Shown here: positions 44,934-52,637 of the stretch, piece by piece
Numbering within the stretch: the first letter of the stretch is position 1
How the letters are laid out: the number at the start of each line of letters is the position of its first letter
Source: Thalassotalea euphylliae
GTDB lineage: Bacteria > Pseudomonadota > Gammaproteobacteria > Enterobacterales > Alteromonadaceae
DNA: 64,000 nt
Reading direction: 5' to 3'
NCBI RefSeq assembly: GCF_003390335.1
Contig: NZ_QUOU01000001.1
Location: 2,294,001-2,358,000, forward strand
Made by a program: the position numbers and the translations under genes
The notes under the pieces: generated by a model
Seen by the model: the letters and a program-made list of their open reading frames with translations, nothing else
Databases searched by the model: none
Told to the model about the DNA's origin: nothing

Positions 44934-44994
44934 CGGCCAGTTGAATACTGGCCGCTATTACTGATTGGTTAACCTCAGCTCTTAATGAGAGTTG
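44934..44994 (-). terminator. Tandem hairpins between the TonB receptor gene and the DUF3450 gene
   Basis: Read on the minus strand, CTCAACTCT-CATTA-AGAGCTGAG is followed by a perfect CGGCCAGT-ATTCA-ACTGGCCG hairpin and then TTTTATGT. This looks like a leaky terminator after the receptor gene, separating receptor and transducer expression inside one Fur-controlled locus. Confidence 0.6.
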
Positions 44995-45005
44995 AGATTA
45001 GTTAA

Positions 45006-47009
45006 TTAGAACTGGTAGCTAACGCCAACTTTGATGTTACGACCCACTTCATTGTCGTTGTAATCGGCATTACCCCAGTACATACCAAAGCTATTGTGGT
45101 TTTGATAAGCTTTATCGAAAACGTTATCAACACCTAATCTCACAATTAGGCCTTCCACTTGCTCTACGTCATAAGCTAACCAAAGGTTAGTAACGCCATA
45201 GCCTGCTTTTTTCACTTCTTCTGTTTCAACTTGACCTTCACCGTTAAGAGAATTGCGATCTAAATCGGCATTACTAGCAAAGTAACTATTAAAGCCAACA
45301 ACTAAGGCATTGTTTACTTGGTAATCAAGACCTAGTTTTACGACTTGAGTACCTGCATATAAGTGATCGGTTGTGTAACCCGGGTATTCGTTATCGCCGG
45401 TGTTATAGCTGTAGTTAATATAAGCCGTTAAATCTTCATGACTAACGTTAAAGCCCGCTTCAACACCATCAACTTCTAAGTCAAAACGACCACCTGCCAA
45501 GCTAGTGTTTTTAGTTGGGTGGTAGTAGTTGTCAATGGCGTAATGGAACAAATTAACATAGGCTTTTGCGCTATCTACTGACAACTGCTCAGCTAAGTCT
45601 TGAATAATATTAAATTCAACGTGATTACCGGTTTCAGCGGCAACATTATCGGCTTGTTGAATATTAGTGCCAAGGGTTAGTGTTTCTGCTAACGCAGGGC
45701 CTTTAAAAATGCGGCCATAGCCTAGTTTAAGGTTAAGATCTTTATTGGCCTGCCAGTCAACCGCTAACTTAGGTGATAACTTGTTAAACGAAAGATCATA
45801 AGCGCCGCCTAAGCTGTAACTGTCATAACGAACACCAGGGACAACTGTTACATCACCAAAGTTAAGCTCAGCTTGAACATAACCAGCCACTAATGAAGCG
45901 GTAGGCTCATCGTGAATATTAATATCAACCTGTTCAGTACTGCCATCTTCAAGGGTGTTCACTCTAAAGCCATCAACTTTAATATCTTGCTCAGCTTTAA
46001 AGGTCTCAATGCCAGCAGTCCAAGCAATATCGTTAATAATAAAGGTATTGTTGGCATCCAAACCATAAGTGGTATATGAGTATTCGCGTTCTGGGTATGC
46101 GCTAGCACCTTGAACAATTGGCTCACGCACTAAACGTTTTTCATTGGCATAAACATTAACAGCTAAGTCTAATAACGGATCATCACTGCTGTTTTGGTAA
46201 CCTAAGGTATACGTATCGCGCTCATAACCGTGAAACCCTAACGCTTGCTCAAGGCTTGTCGCGCCAGGCTTTTCGCCTGAAAGGTTGCGGCGACCGCCAT
46301 CTTCAGCATATTGGGCAGAAAATTCTAATTGTTCGGTGTCAGAAAAATCGTAAACCGCTTTAAATAAGCCGCTTTTTAATTCACTGTGCTTACTAACAAT
46401 TGGCGCGGCATCTGGTGTTTCAATATCGCCTGACTCATTGTAATTAACATAAGCTAACACACTTAATTGCTCAGTTAGACGACCGTAGCCAGTAACGTTT
46501 GCTTGTCTAAATTCAGTGGCGTCGTCGGCAGCAAGTGACACTCTTGCACCAAATTGCTCATCCGCAGCCAGCATATCTTGCGGATCTTTAGTTTCATATC
46601 TAACCGCACCCGTGTTAGCACCGTAACCGCTAAGCACTGAGGTTGCACCTAATTCAACAGTAGCTGATTTTAAAATGGCTGGGTCAATCACCTGATTACT
46701 GGCGTGGTGAAACATTTGACCGTCTTGACGTGCGCCATCAATGGTGACATTGGCAGAATGCTCTTCAAGACCGCGTAAATAAACTTTTTGGCTATAACGA
46801 ACACTGTTACTAACATCAACGCCAGCAAGTTGTTGTAAAGTACCTTTAACATCGTTAACTTGTAAATTAGCCAGTCGTTCAGCGGTGATAACTTGCTGCT
46901 TATTGGTTTTAGCACTCACTTCTGTGGTTGCTAATTCTTGAATATCATCAGCCAATACTTGGCTACTAAGTGCAGCAGCTACGGCTAAAGAGAGATATTT
47001 TACTTTCAT
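45006..47009 (-). CDS. TonB-dependent outer membrane receptor
   Basis: A 667-residue receptor with a signal peptide (MKVKYLSLAVAAALSSQVLA), a plug domain (about 25-150: TAERLANLQVNDVKGTLQQLAGVDVSN, YLRGLEEHSANVTIDG) and a beta-barrel ending in VGVSYQF, with the terminal phenylalanine of outer membrane proteins. An early TTEVSA segment may be the TonB box. The ligand is not readable, but the Fur box 50 bases upstream and the neighbouring TonB2 complex point to a siderophore or heme. Related plug sequences occur in heme/siderophore receptors of marine bacteria. Confidence 0.92.
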   Translation of the reverse strand: MKVKYLSLAVAAALSSQVLADDIQELATTEVSAKTNKQQVITAERLANLQVNDVKGTLQQLAGVDVSNSVRYSQKVYLRGLEEHSANVTIDGARQDGQMFHHASNQVIDPAILKSATVELGATSVLSGYGANTGAVRYETKDPQDMLAADEQFGARVSLAADDATEFRQANVTGYGRLTEQLSVLAYVNYNESGDIETPDAAPIVSKHSELKSGLFKAVYDFSDTEQLEFSAQYAEDGGRRNLSGEKPGATSLEQALGFHGYERDTYTLGYQNSSDDPLLDLAVNVYANEKRLVREPIVQGASAYPEREYSYTTYGLDANNTFIINDIAWTAGIETFKAEQDIKVDGFRVNTLEDGSTEQVDINIHDEPTASLVAGYVQAELNFGDVTVVPGVRYDSYSLGGAYDLSFNKLSPKLAVDWQANKDLNLKLGYGRIFKGPALAETLTLGTNIQQADNVAAETGNHVEFNIIQDLAEQLSVDSAKAYVNLFHYAIDNYYHPTKNTSLAGGRFDLEVDGVEAGFNVSHEDLTAYINYSYNTGDNEYPGYTTDHLYAGTQVVKLGLDYQVNNALVVGFNSYFASNADLDRNSLNGEGQVETEEVKKAGYGVTNLWLAYDVEQVEGLIVRLGVDNVFDKAYQNHNSFGMYWGNADYNDNEVGRNIKVGVSYQF

Positions 47010-47055
47010 TTAAAAGTGCCTTAATTAGGGGAGAAGTTAAAACGGGCAGAATTCT

Positions 47056-47076
47056 AAATGATAATAATTATCATGT
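47056..47076. promoter_or_regulatory. Fur box
   Basis: AAATGATAATAATTATCATGT contains the perfect palindrome TGATAAT-A-ATTATCA (47059-47073), a close match to the Fur consensus (GATAATGATAATCATTATC). It lies 50 bases upstream of the TonB receptor start and 120 bases upstream of the divergent response-regulator start, so both transcripts could respond to iron. Confidence 0.85.
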
Positions 47077-47197
47077 GCAAATAATTTACAAAACTTACAA
47101 TTACAGTGCTTTGTCATCATTTATTTTAAGAATAACTTGCAATCAATTAAAAAATAGTAATGATATCGCCAATTATTCCTATTTATATTTTATTGCT

Positions 47198-47857
47198 GTG
47201 CCTAATATTTTAGTAGCCGATGATGACTTGCAGTTGTGCGAGTTATTAAAGTCAGTATTAGAAGAAGAAAATTACACTATTAGCCTCGCCCATGATGGCG
47301 AGCAAGCCCTTGATATTCTTGGTCAAAAGTCAATAGATTTGTTATTACTTGACGTCATGATGCCAAAGCTAAATGGTATCCAAACCGCTAAACAAGTGTG
47401 CAAACGCTTTGCCACGCCAATTTTAATGCTAACGGCTATGGCAGATGAAAGCGCAAAAATAGAGGGCTTTGCTGCTGGCGCTGATCATTACTTGGCCAAA
47501 CCTTTTAGTGTGCCTGAATTATTAGTTCGAATAAAAGCAATATTGCGTCGAGTGGCGATGGAGCGGCAACGCACTGGCACGGCAATTTCTGACACTAACC
47601 TGCAGCAAGCCATTCAAGCACTACCGTTAACCAATACCGAATTTGAGCTAATTGATTATTTAATGCAACACCAAGGCAGAACAGTATCCAAAAAAGACTT
47701 ACAAATAAAAATCCTGCGCCGCGATTATTGTCAGTTTGATCGCAATCTCGATATGCACATTAGTAATATTCGCCGCAAATTAACCCAAGCGGGGCTGCCC
47801 AAAAAGACGATTGTTACCGTTCGTGGCAAAGGCTATGCCTTTACTCAAAAGCGCTAA
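47198..47857 (+). CDS. OmpR-family response regulator
   Basis: A 219-residue response regulator. The start is GTG at 47198 (MPNILVADDDLQL); a longer frame upstream has no domain similarity and would run across the Fur box region. The receiver has acidic residues D8-D10, the phosphoacceptor D52 in LLLLDVMMP, a Thr/Ser in LTAMAD and the lysine in AKPFS. The C-terminal winged helix (LTNTEFELIDYLMQ, NLDMHISNIRRKL, TVRGKGYAF) is of the OmpR/CpxR type. The kinase gene follows after 21 bases. The start codon lacks a good ribosome-binding site. Confidence 0.9.
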   Translation: MPNILVADDDLQLCELLKSVLEEENYTISLAHDGEQALDILGQKSIDLLLLDVMMPKLNGIQTAKQVCKRFATPILMLTAMADESAKIEGFAAGADHYLAKPFSVPELLVRIKAILRRVAMERQRTGTAISDTNLQQAIQALPLTNTEFELIDYLMQHQGRTVSKKDLQIKILRRDYCQFDRNLDMHISNIRRKLTQAGLPKKTIVTVRGKGYAFTQKR

Positions 47858-47878
47858 TTATAGTTTAAGTAAAAACTA

Positions 47879-49258
47879 ATGAAGTTAACTCAAAACTTTC
47901 CTCAGCTCAGTATTAGTCAGCGTTTATTTGGCTACTTTAGTGCCATTTTTTTGTTGGTATTCACACTATCTACCCTTATTGAATTACTGCTCATCAACAC
48001 GCTATTAACCTTACCAGCCAAGTTGCAACAAGAGTTTCAAGATTTGGCCTATCAAGCGCAAGCGTATATTGACAATAATGACTTAGCCAGCCTAAAAAAT
48101 TGGGAAGAAGCGCAGCGATATGCCTTGTATGTGGTTGATAACGAAAATAAAAGTATCACAGCAAGGGAGATTCACCCCCATGCTCAATTTAAAATGTCAC
48201 AAAGTCGCCAACTTGATCAACCCATGAACAATCGAGTCAGTAAGCCGATGTTGGCAATTCACTTATCAAATGATGACCACTTAATGATTCAGTTGCCTTG
48301 GCAATTACACCCTGCTGACGAAGCCAAATATTATCTATGGTTGATGCGTTTTCTAGTCGCTGCGATAACATTGGCACTAGTTTCAAGAATTTTTGCCAAA
48401 CACCTACAGCAACCACTAAGGCGCTTACAAAAGGTCAGCCGACAGCTAGCCACTGGTAACCTAGCCGTAAGAGCATCTAATCAAGTCAACAGCAATATTA
48501 CTGAATTTCACAATTTAGCATTAGATTTTGATCACATGGCCAGCCAAATTGAAAAGTTATTGGGTAGCCATAAAAAGTTACTGCGCAACATCTCTCACGA
48601 ACTTAGAACTCCCCTCACTCGACAAAGCTTAGCCATGCACTTGCTGAAAAGCAGATTACACCCAGAGCAACTCAGTTATTTTGAAACTATCGAAGAAAAC
48701 AGCGAGGAAATGAACAGGCTTATTCAACAAATTTTAGACTTTAGTCGCTTGCAGAGTCGACACTTTCAATTTGAGCTAAGCCCGCAGCAATTAGCTCCTA
48801 TTATTGAGCAGGCTATCGAAAAACTAAAGCCGGAGCTTGGTCAACAGCAACGCATTAGCTTTGTTAATCACACCGAAGATAGTTACGTCATGGCAGATGA
48901 TGACGCAATTACCTGCATTTTACAAAATGCGATATCGAACGCTCTTAAATATGCGGGTAAAAAATGTACCGTAGAGATAAACCTTGAACGAGAAAAACGC
49001 GATATTATTTTAATCATTAGTGACAATGGCCCCGGCATAGAAGAGCAACATCTACATAAAATTTTTGAACCTTTTTATCGCGTTGACTCCAGTCGTTCAA
49101 AAGCAATCGAGGGGTATGGCTTAGGTATGGCAATTATGAAGCAGAATATTGAACAAATGAATGGGACTATTAGTGTCGAATCACCATCTGGTAAAGGCCT
49201 AACAATTCGCTGCCAATTGCCGATTGCACCTACTACTTTTAGCGGCTCACGAACATAG
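47879..49258 (+). CDS. Sensor histidine kinase
   Basis: A 459-residue kinase with two membrane helices (about 17-40 and 153-172) flanking a periplasmic sensor of about 110 residues, a HAMP linker (QQPLRRLQKVSRQLATGNL), the HisKA site with H240 in RNISHELRTPLTR and an ATPase domain with N box (ILQNAISNALKYA), G1 (ISDNGPGIEEQH) and FEPFYRVDSSR. It resembles CpxA/RstB-like kinases. It phosphorylates the OmpR-type regulator encoded just upstream. Its position opposite the iron receptor suggests an envelope or metal signal, but the ligand is unknown. Confidence 0.93.
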   Translation: MKLTQNFPQLSISQRLFGYFSAIFLLVFTLSTLIELLLINTLLTLPAKLQQEFQDLAYQAQAYIDNNDLASLKNWEEAQRYALYVVDNENKSITAREIHPHAQFKMSQSRQLDQPMNNRVSKPMLAIHLSNDDHLMIQLPWQLHPADEAKYYLWLMRFLVAAITLALVSRIFAKHLQQPLRRLQKVSRQLATGNLAVRASNQVNSNITEFHNLALDFDHMASQIEKLLGSHKKLLRNISHELRTPLTRQSLAMHLLKSRLHPEQLSYFETIEENSEEMNRLIQQILDFSRLQSRHFQFELSPQQLAPIIEQAIEKLKPELGQQQRISFVNHTEDSYVMADDDAITCILQNAISNALKYAGKKCTVEINLEREKRDIILIISDNGPGIEEQHLHKIFEPFYRVDSSRSKAIEGYGLGMAIMKQNIEQMNGTISVESPSGKGLTIRCQLPIAPTTFSGSRT

Positions 49259-49272
49259 TCAGTCGGCTTACT

Positions 49273-49399
49273 TTATTTGAGAATTATAATAGGTAAGCCA
49301 GCTTTTCGCATTTCGAAAGCCATTTCTTTGGCTCTGTTTGCATCTAAATCAGTGCCGCGCAACAAATCAGGACAGTTTTCTTCAGGAGCTTTGCTTATT
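49273..49399 (-). pseudogene. Truncated C-terminal gene fragment of unknown family
   Basis: About 40 codons read coherently to a stop at 49273-49275: KAPEENCPDLLRG, then TDLDANRAKEMAFEMRK and AGLPIIILK. There is no start codon or ribosome-binding site, and the frame upstream passes into an IS3 remnant, so this seems to be the end of a gene whose remainder was lost. The family is not recognised. Confidence 0.35.
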
Positions 49400-49500
49400 A
49401 TTCTACTGGAGAAAGATCACCATTAGCACTATGAAGTCTTGCTAAGTTGTAATAGCGCCTATATGCCGCCGCGTCATTTCTCATATGCTCACAAGTTGGC
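49400..49500 (-). pseudogene. IS3-family orfB C-terminal fragment (relic)
   Basis: On the minus strand the translation reads PTCEHMRNDAAAYRRYYNL and then ARLHSANGDLSPVE before a stop. It aligns with PTREHMKNDVVDYMKYYNL and ERLHSANSDLSPVE of the intact IS3 transposase at 60333-61154. Only this C-terminal piece remains; no terminal repeat is visible here. Confidence 0.85.
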
Positions 49501-49841
49501 AACGTCATTTCGTTTTGGGCTATCTACAGGAAAATACGAATAAACTAGGCTATACCTAAGTGCACAACGACGATACAACAATTGCAAGCAACGCCAGCTT
49601 AAAAAGCTGCATTGCGATGGAAATGACTTATGGCAACGGAAGCGACGACTCACAAGCTCACCAAATACACCAGTCCAACTGAGATAAAGCCTTACCAAAC
49701 TGGCCGCTCACCCAAATATCTACGCAATAGTGCGAAAGTAAACTTTAGAATTGAATCATCGCTCACGGACAAGTCATTCATAGAACCTAAAAGAATGGAT
49801 TACAAACAATAATGTTAAAACTAGATCGAGGAACGATTGTA
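49501..49841. other. Non-coding or decayed stretch after the IS3 relic
   Basis: No reliable gene is seen in these 341 bases. A CAGCTT-AAA-AGCTG hairpin lies near 49591. The end of the region must contain the promoter of the next small operon. Confidence 0.4.
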
Positions 49842-50156
49842 ATGGCTAGACTTTATACCATCACGCTAATATTGGCACTGACTATTGTTTCTTTAAAAGC
49901 AATAGCAAATCCAGCATCTAGCGGAACTCAACATAAAGAACAAAGTAAAAAGTTGCCAAAGCAGGTTGTTAATAACGTAAAACCGAGCAGTAAAAAAGAC
50001 TCACCAAACAAAGAAAAAAGTGAGCCGTTGCAGGAAATGTCTCAAAGTAATAGTCCCCCTTCCCCAGCGCCATCGTCGCCAATGCACAAGCCCAAGGGTA
50101 TTATTGATATTTGTAAGCTAAATCCGGAATTAGCATCATGTAAAGGGAATGAATAA
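49842..50156 (+). CDS. Small exported lysine/proline-rich protein, unknown function
   Basis: A 104-residue protein. The start at 49842 has GAGGAA eight bases upstream and gives a clear signal peptide (MARLYTITLILALTIVSLKAIA); an ATG ten codons upstream is less likely. The mature part is low-complexity, with many K, S and P (KKLPKQVVNNVKPSSKKDSP, SPPSPAPSSPMHKPK), then a short C-terminal segment with two cysteines (IDICKLNPELASCKGNE) that may form a disulfide. The stop overlaps the next start (TAATG). No family recognised; likely a periplasmic small protein working with the following membrane protein. Confidence 0.7.
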   Translation: MARLYTITLILALTIVSLKAIANPASSGTQHKEQSKKLPKQVVNNVKPSSKKDSPNKEKSEPLQEMSQSNSPPSPAPSSPMHKPKGIIDICKLNPELASCKGNE

Positions 50157-50704
50157 TGCCACTCCTTGATGCCTTCAACACCCACCATAAAGCCATTAAT
50201 ACCGTGGTTTCGCTATTAACGGTTTTGGTGCTAATTTGTGGCGGTCTTATCAGCTTGTTTGAGTACCTGGAGCATAAGCAAAATCAAAAAATCAATATCA
50301 GCTTGGCAATCATCAAACGTCACCAAACTGGGGAGATTTTCCAACATCGGCTAAGTATTAATAAAATGATGCAAGAAGCGCATAGTGATATTAAAGATCT
50401 TTTCGAGCGAGATAAAACCAACAAGGGCTATATTGATTTTATGATTGACCTCATAAATAAGCAAAAAATGGGATATAAAATCAGAGCTTTATTTAATTTA
50501 TATGAAGAAGCTATTATTTGCGTTGAGCTTTCGCTGTGTGACCAAAAGACCATAGACCGCTATTTAACGATTCCAGCAACCGCATTTTTTAGGACCTATT
50601 TCCCATATATTTGCGGGCAACGTGATAAATGGAGCAATAGTGCGCTTTGGCAAGAAGTTGAAATCTATATTAATGAAGAACAAAACGAAAAGCTTTGTTT
50701 GTGA
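50156..50704 (+). CDS. Single-pass membrane protein, unknown function
   Basis: A 182-residue protein with one N-terminal membrane helix (about 15-38, TVVSLLTVLVLICGGLISLF) and a cytoplasmic helical domain (ISLAIIKRHQTGEIFQHRLS, YKIRALFNLYEEAIICVELS). The layout resembles small DUF4760-type membrane proteins, but the match is only by pattern. It is translationally coupled to the exported protein upstream, and a bidirectional terminator follows 110 bases later. Confidence 0.72.
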   Translation: MPLLDAFNTHHKAINTVVSLLTVLVLICGGLISLFEYLEHKQNQKINISLAIIKRHQTGEIFQHRLSINKMMQEAHSDIKDLFERDKTNKGYIDFMIDLINKQKMGYKIRALFNLYEEAIICVELSLCDQKTIDRYLTIPATAFFRTYFPYICGQRDKWSNSALWQEVEIYINEEQNEKLCL

Positions 50705-50812
50705 GTAATAAATACAAATTTTATTGATAGACGTTTCAATCACAACTGATATTTCACTTTCAAAAGAGAGAGTTACCAGTTTAGTTTAAGGGTTCCTGAT
50801 CCAGATAATACA

Positions 50813-50843
50813 AAAACGGCTCGAAATGAGCCGTTTTAATTTT
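50813..50843. terminator. Bidirectional rho-independent terminator
   Basis: AAAACGGCTC and GAGCCGTTTT form a ten-base-pair stem around GAAAT, with A- and T-rich flanks on both sides (TTTTAATTTT on the plus strand, AAAA runs giving TTTT on the minus strand). It separates the membrane-protein gene and the convergent DUF3466 gene. Confidence 0.88.
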
Positions 50844-50871
50844 CAAAAGTTCTTATACCTTGAGCAAGGGG

Positions 50872-52617
50872 CTAACGATTGCGCTTACGTCTAAAACCAA
50901 ATACAGAAAGCATTGCAAGCAGCCCTGCGCCTAAGCCAGCACCTTTACGCTCCACTCGGTCTTCTGACACTTGAGTACAATCTTCAATGTCACCACTGAT
51001 TGGTCTTAACGTAACCGCACGTACAACATCTTCAACGAGTTGCTCGCCGCTGTCACTCAACATTAATTCACCTTTCGCATCTCTGCGTGGCACTTTAACA
51101 ACTGCGGTGGCAGAAATTTCATTGTTGTCGTTAATATCACGTGCTTCAATGATGGTGTAATCAGAGTTGCATGTTAAGAAATCATTTAGATCGGTAAACG
51201 TTTCATTATTGATATCGTACAAGAAGCCATGTGTGCGGCGTTGGCTAGTGCTATTTTGCGTTTCGAACTCACCTTCACCGACAATTAACCCAGCGTTATT
51301 GATAGCAAATGCAGTACTTGATGAACCGTTAAAGAAATCATCAGGGAAAATCATCGTCATATCACCAGCTGGTGCGTTAGTATCAATATGATAAAACTTT
51401 TCACGTACTGAGCCATTTACTGAACGAGTAACATAACCAACTGCGATACCATTGTCGTTAATATCGTATGCTCGCCCTTCACCTACTTCACCATGATCTT
51501 CGACAAGGCTCGTTACTTCACCGTTTTTATACACAACGGGATAAAGACGACGAGGTTCATTTTGGCTTGGCGATGTTTCAGTTTCATCGATCCAACCGTG
51601 ACTAAAACCAACCGCAACACCGTTAGCATTAATAGCTTGCGCATAACTGCGATACACTCGCTCGTCACTTTCATTTGGCGTGACCAGTAAACCTAAATCG
51701 GTTTCACCAACAACATTACCTTCGCTATCTAAGTCCCATTGATAAGCGGTTAGGAAGTACAAGTCGCTTGACAAGTTTTGCACACAAACTTCAAACGGAA
51801 TGTCATCAACAATATTGGGATCCGCGCAGCCACCAGTTTCATCTTCAATATCGTCTACGCGATTTTGGTTAAGTCGGTTACTCACGTAGCCAACAGCAGT
51901 TGTGCCCTTGATATCTAAAATCGCTGATTGGCCATTATAAAAACGGGTTTCAGGCGCTAAAATAGGCTTGATCGTTTGACCGTAATCCGTAGAGATAAAT
52001 GCACGAGTTGCAAAATCACGCACCCAATGTGTTACCTCATCACCATCACTTTCGGTAAAATCTAGCGGTAAGTATGGCGCTGAGCCGTTACCGTAAACCC
52101 AACCATTGTCTGTAATACCGTTAATAAAGTCGATTGTTGAACGGGTCAAGGTACTCGTGTTGGTAAACGGGGTATCAAAAACAACAAATTCTTCTGATTG
52201 GCCGCTGCGATTGATCATGGCAACCGTGTCACCAATTTTTTGATAGCGGGAACTACCTTGGCCTTCCAAAAAGCGGGTCACCCACACTAAGTCGTTAGCC
52301 GTTGGGTTACCGGCACGAAGTGCGGCTTCATCTTCGATATCTTCTAAGTTATTGACTAGTTCGTGGGTGCGATCAGCATTATTGACGATTGTGTCGTAAT
52401 CATCTTCATCTAGATATTGAAATTGTACGGGCAAGTTATAACTATCTGTGCCCTGCACGGCTGATTCACCAAGATTGTTAACTTGTTGTCCGTAAGAGAA
52501 TTTAAGTGAGTTCACTTCACCTAGATCAACGACTTCATAGGTTGCAGCGTTAACCGCAGCTGCCGATAATGCGCTGGTTACACTAAGGGCAACCAGAGAT
52601 TTCATAATACTTTTCAT
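50872..52617 (-). CDS. DUF3466 family exported protein with C-terminal sorting-type anchor
   Basis: A 581-residue protein with a signal peptide (MKSIMKSLVALSVTSALSAAAVNA). The body contains several repeats of the kind INANGVAVGFSHG, DINDNGIAVGYVTR, AINNAGLIVGEGEF and DINDNNEISATAVV, seen in DUF3466 proteins and resembling a beta-propeller. The C-terminus GAGLGAGLLAMLSVFGFRRKR has small residues, a hydrophobic helix and a basic end, so it may be a CTERM sorting or membrane anchor tail. The family is widespread in Shewanella, Vibrio and Colwellia; function unknown. Confidence 0.88.
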   Translation of the reverse strand: MKSIMKSLVALSVTSALSAAAVNAATYEVVDLGEVNSLKFSYGQQVNNLGESAVQGTDSYNLPVQFQYLDEDDYDTIVNNADRTHELVNNLEDIEDEAALRAGNPTANDLVWVTRFLEGQGSSRYQKIGDTVAMINRSGQSEEFVVFDTPFTNTSTLTRSTIDFINGITDNGWVYGNGSAPYLPLDFTESDGDEVTHWVRDFATRAFISTDYGQTIKPILAPETRFYNGQSAILDIKGTTAVGYVSNRLNQNRVDDIEDETGGCADPNIVDDIPFEVCVQNLSSDLYFLTAYQWDLDSEGNVVGETDLGLLVTPNESDERVYRSYAQAINANGVAVGFSHGWIDETETSPSQNEPRRLYPVVYKNGEVTSLVEDHGEVGEGRAYDINDNGIAVGYVTRSVNGSVREKFYHIDTNAPAGDMTMIFPDDFFNGSSSTAFAINNAGLIVGEGEFETQNSTSQRRTHGFLYDINNETFTDLNDFLTCNSDYTIIEARDINDNNEISATAVVKVPRRDAKGELMLSDSGEQLVEDVVRAVTLRPISGDIEDCTQVSEDRVERKGAGLGAGLLAMLSVFGFRRKRNR

Positions 52618-52637
52618 CTAACTACTTATCTCACTTA

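Noticed and set aside
46970..47197. Upstream extension of the response regulator
   Set aside because: It would cross the Fur box and the TonB receptor start; the receiver domain begins right at GTG 47198.
49630..49812. 60-codon plus-strand frame after the IS3 relic
   Set aside because: No ribosome-binding site or recognisable domain, and it lies in decayed sequence; coding status unsupported.
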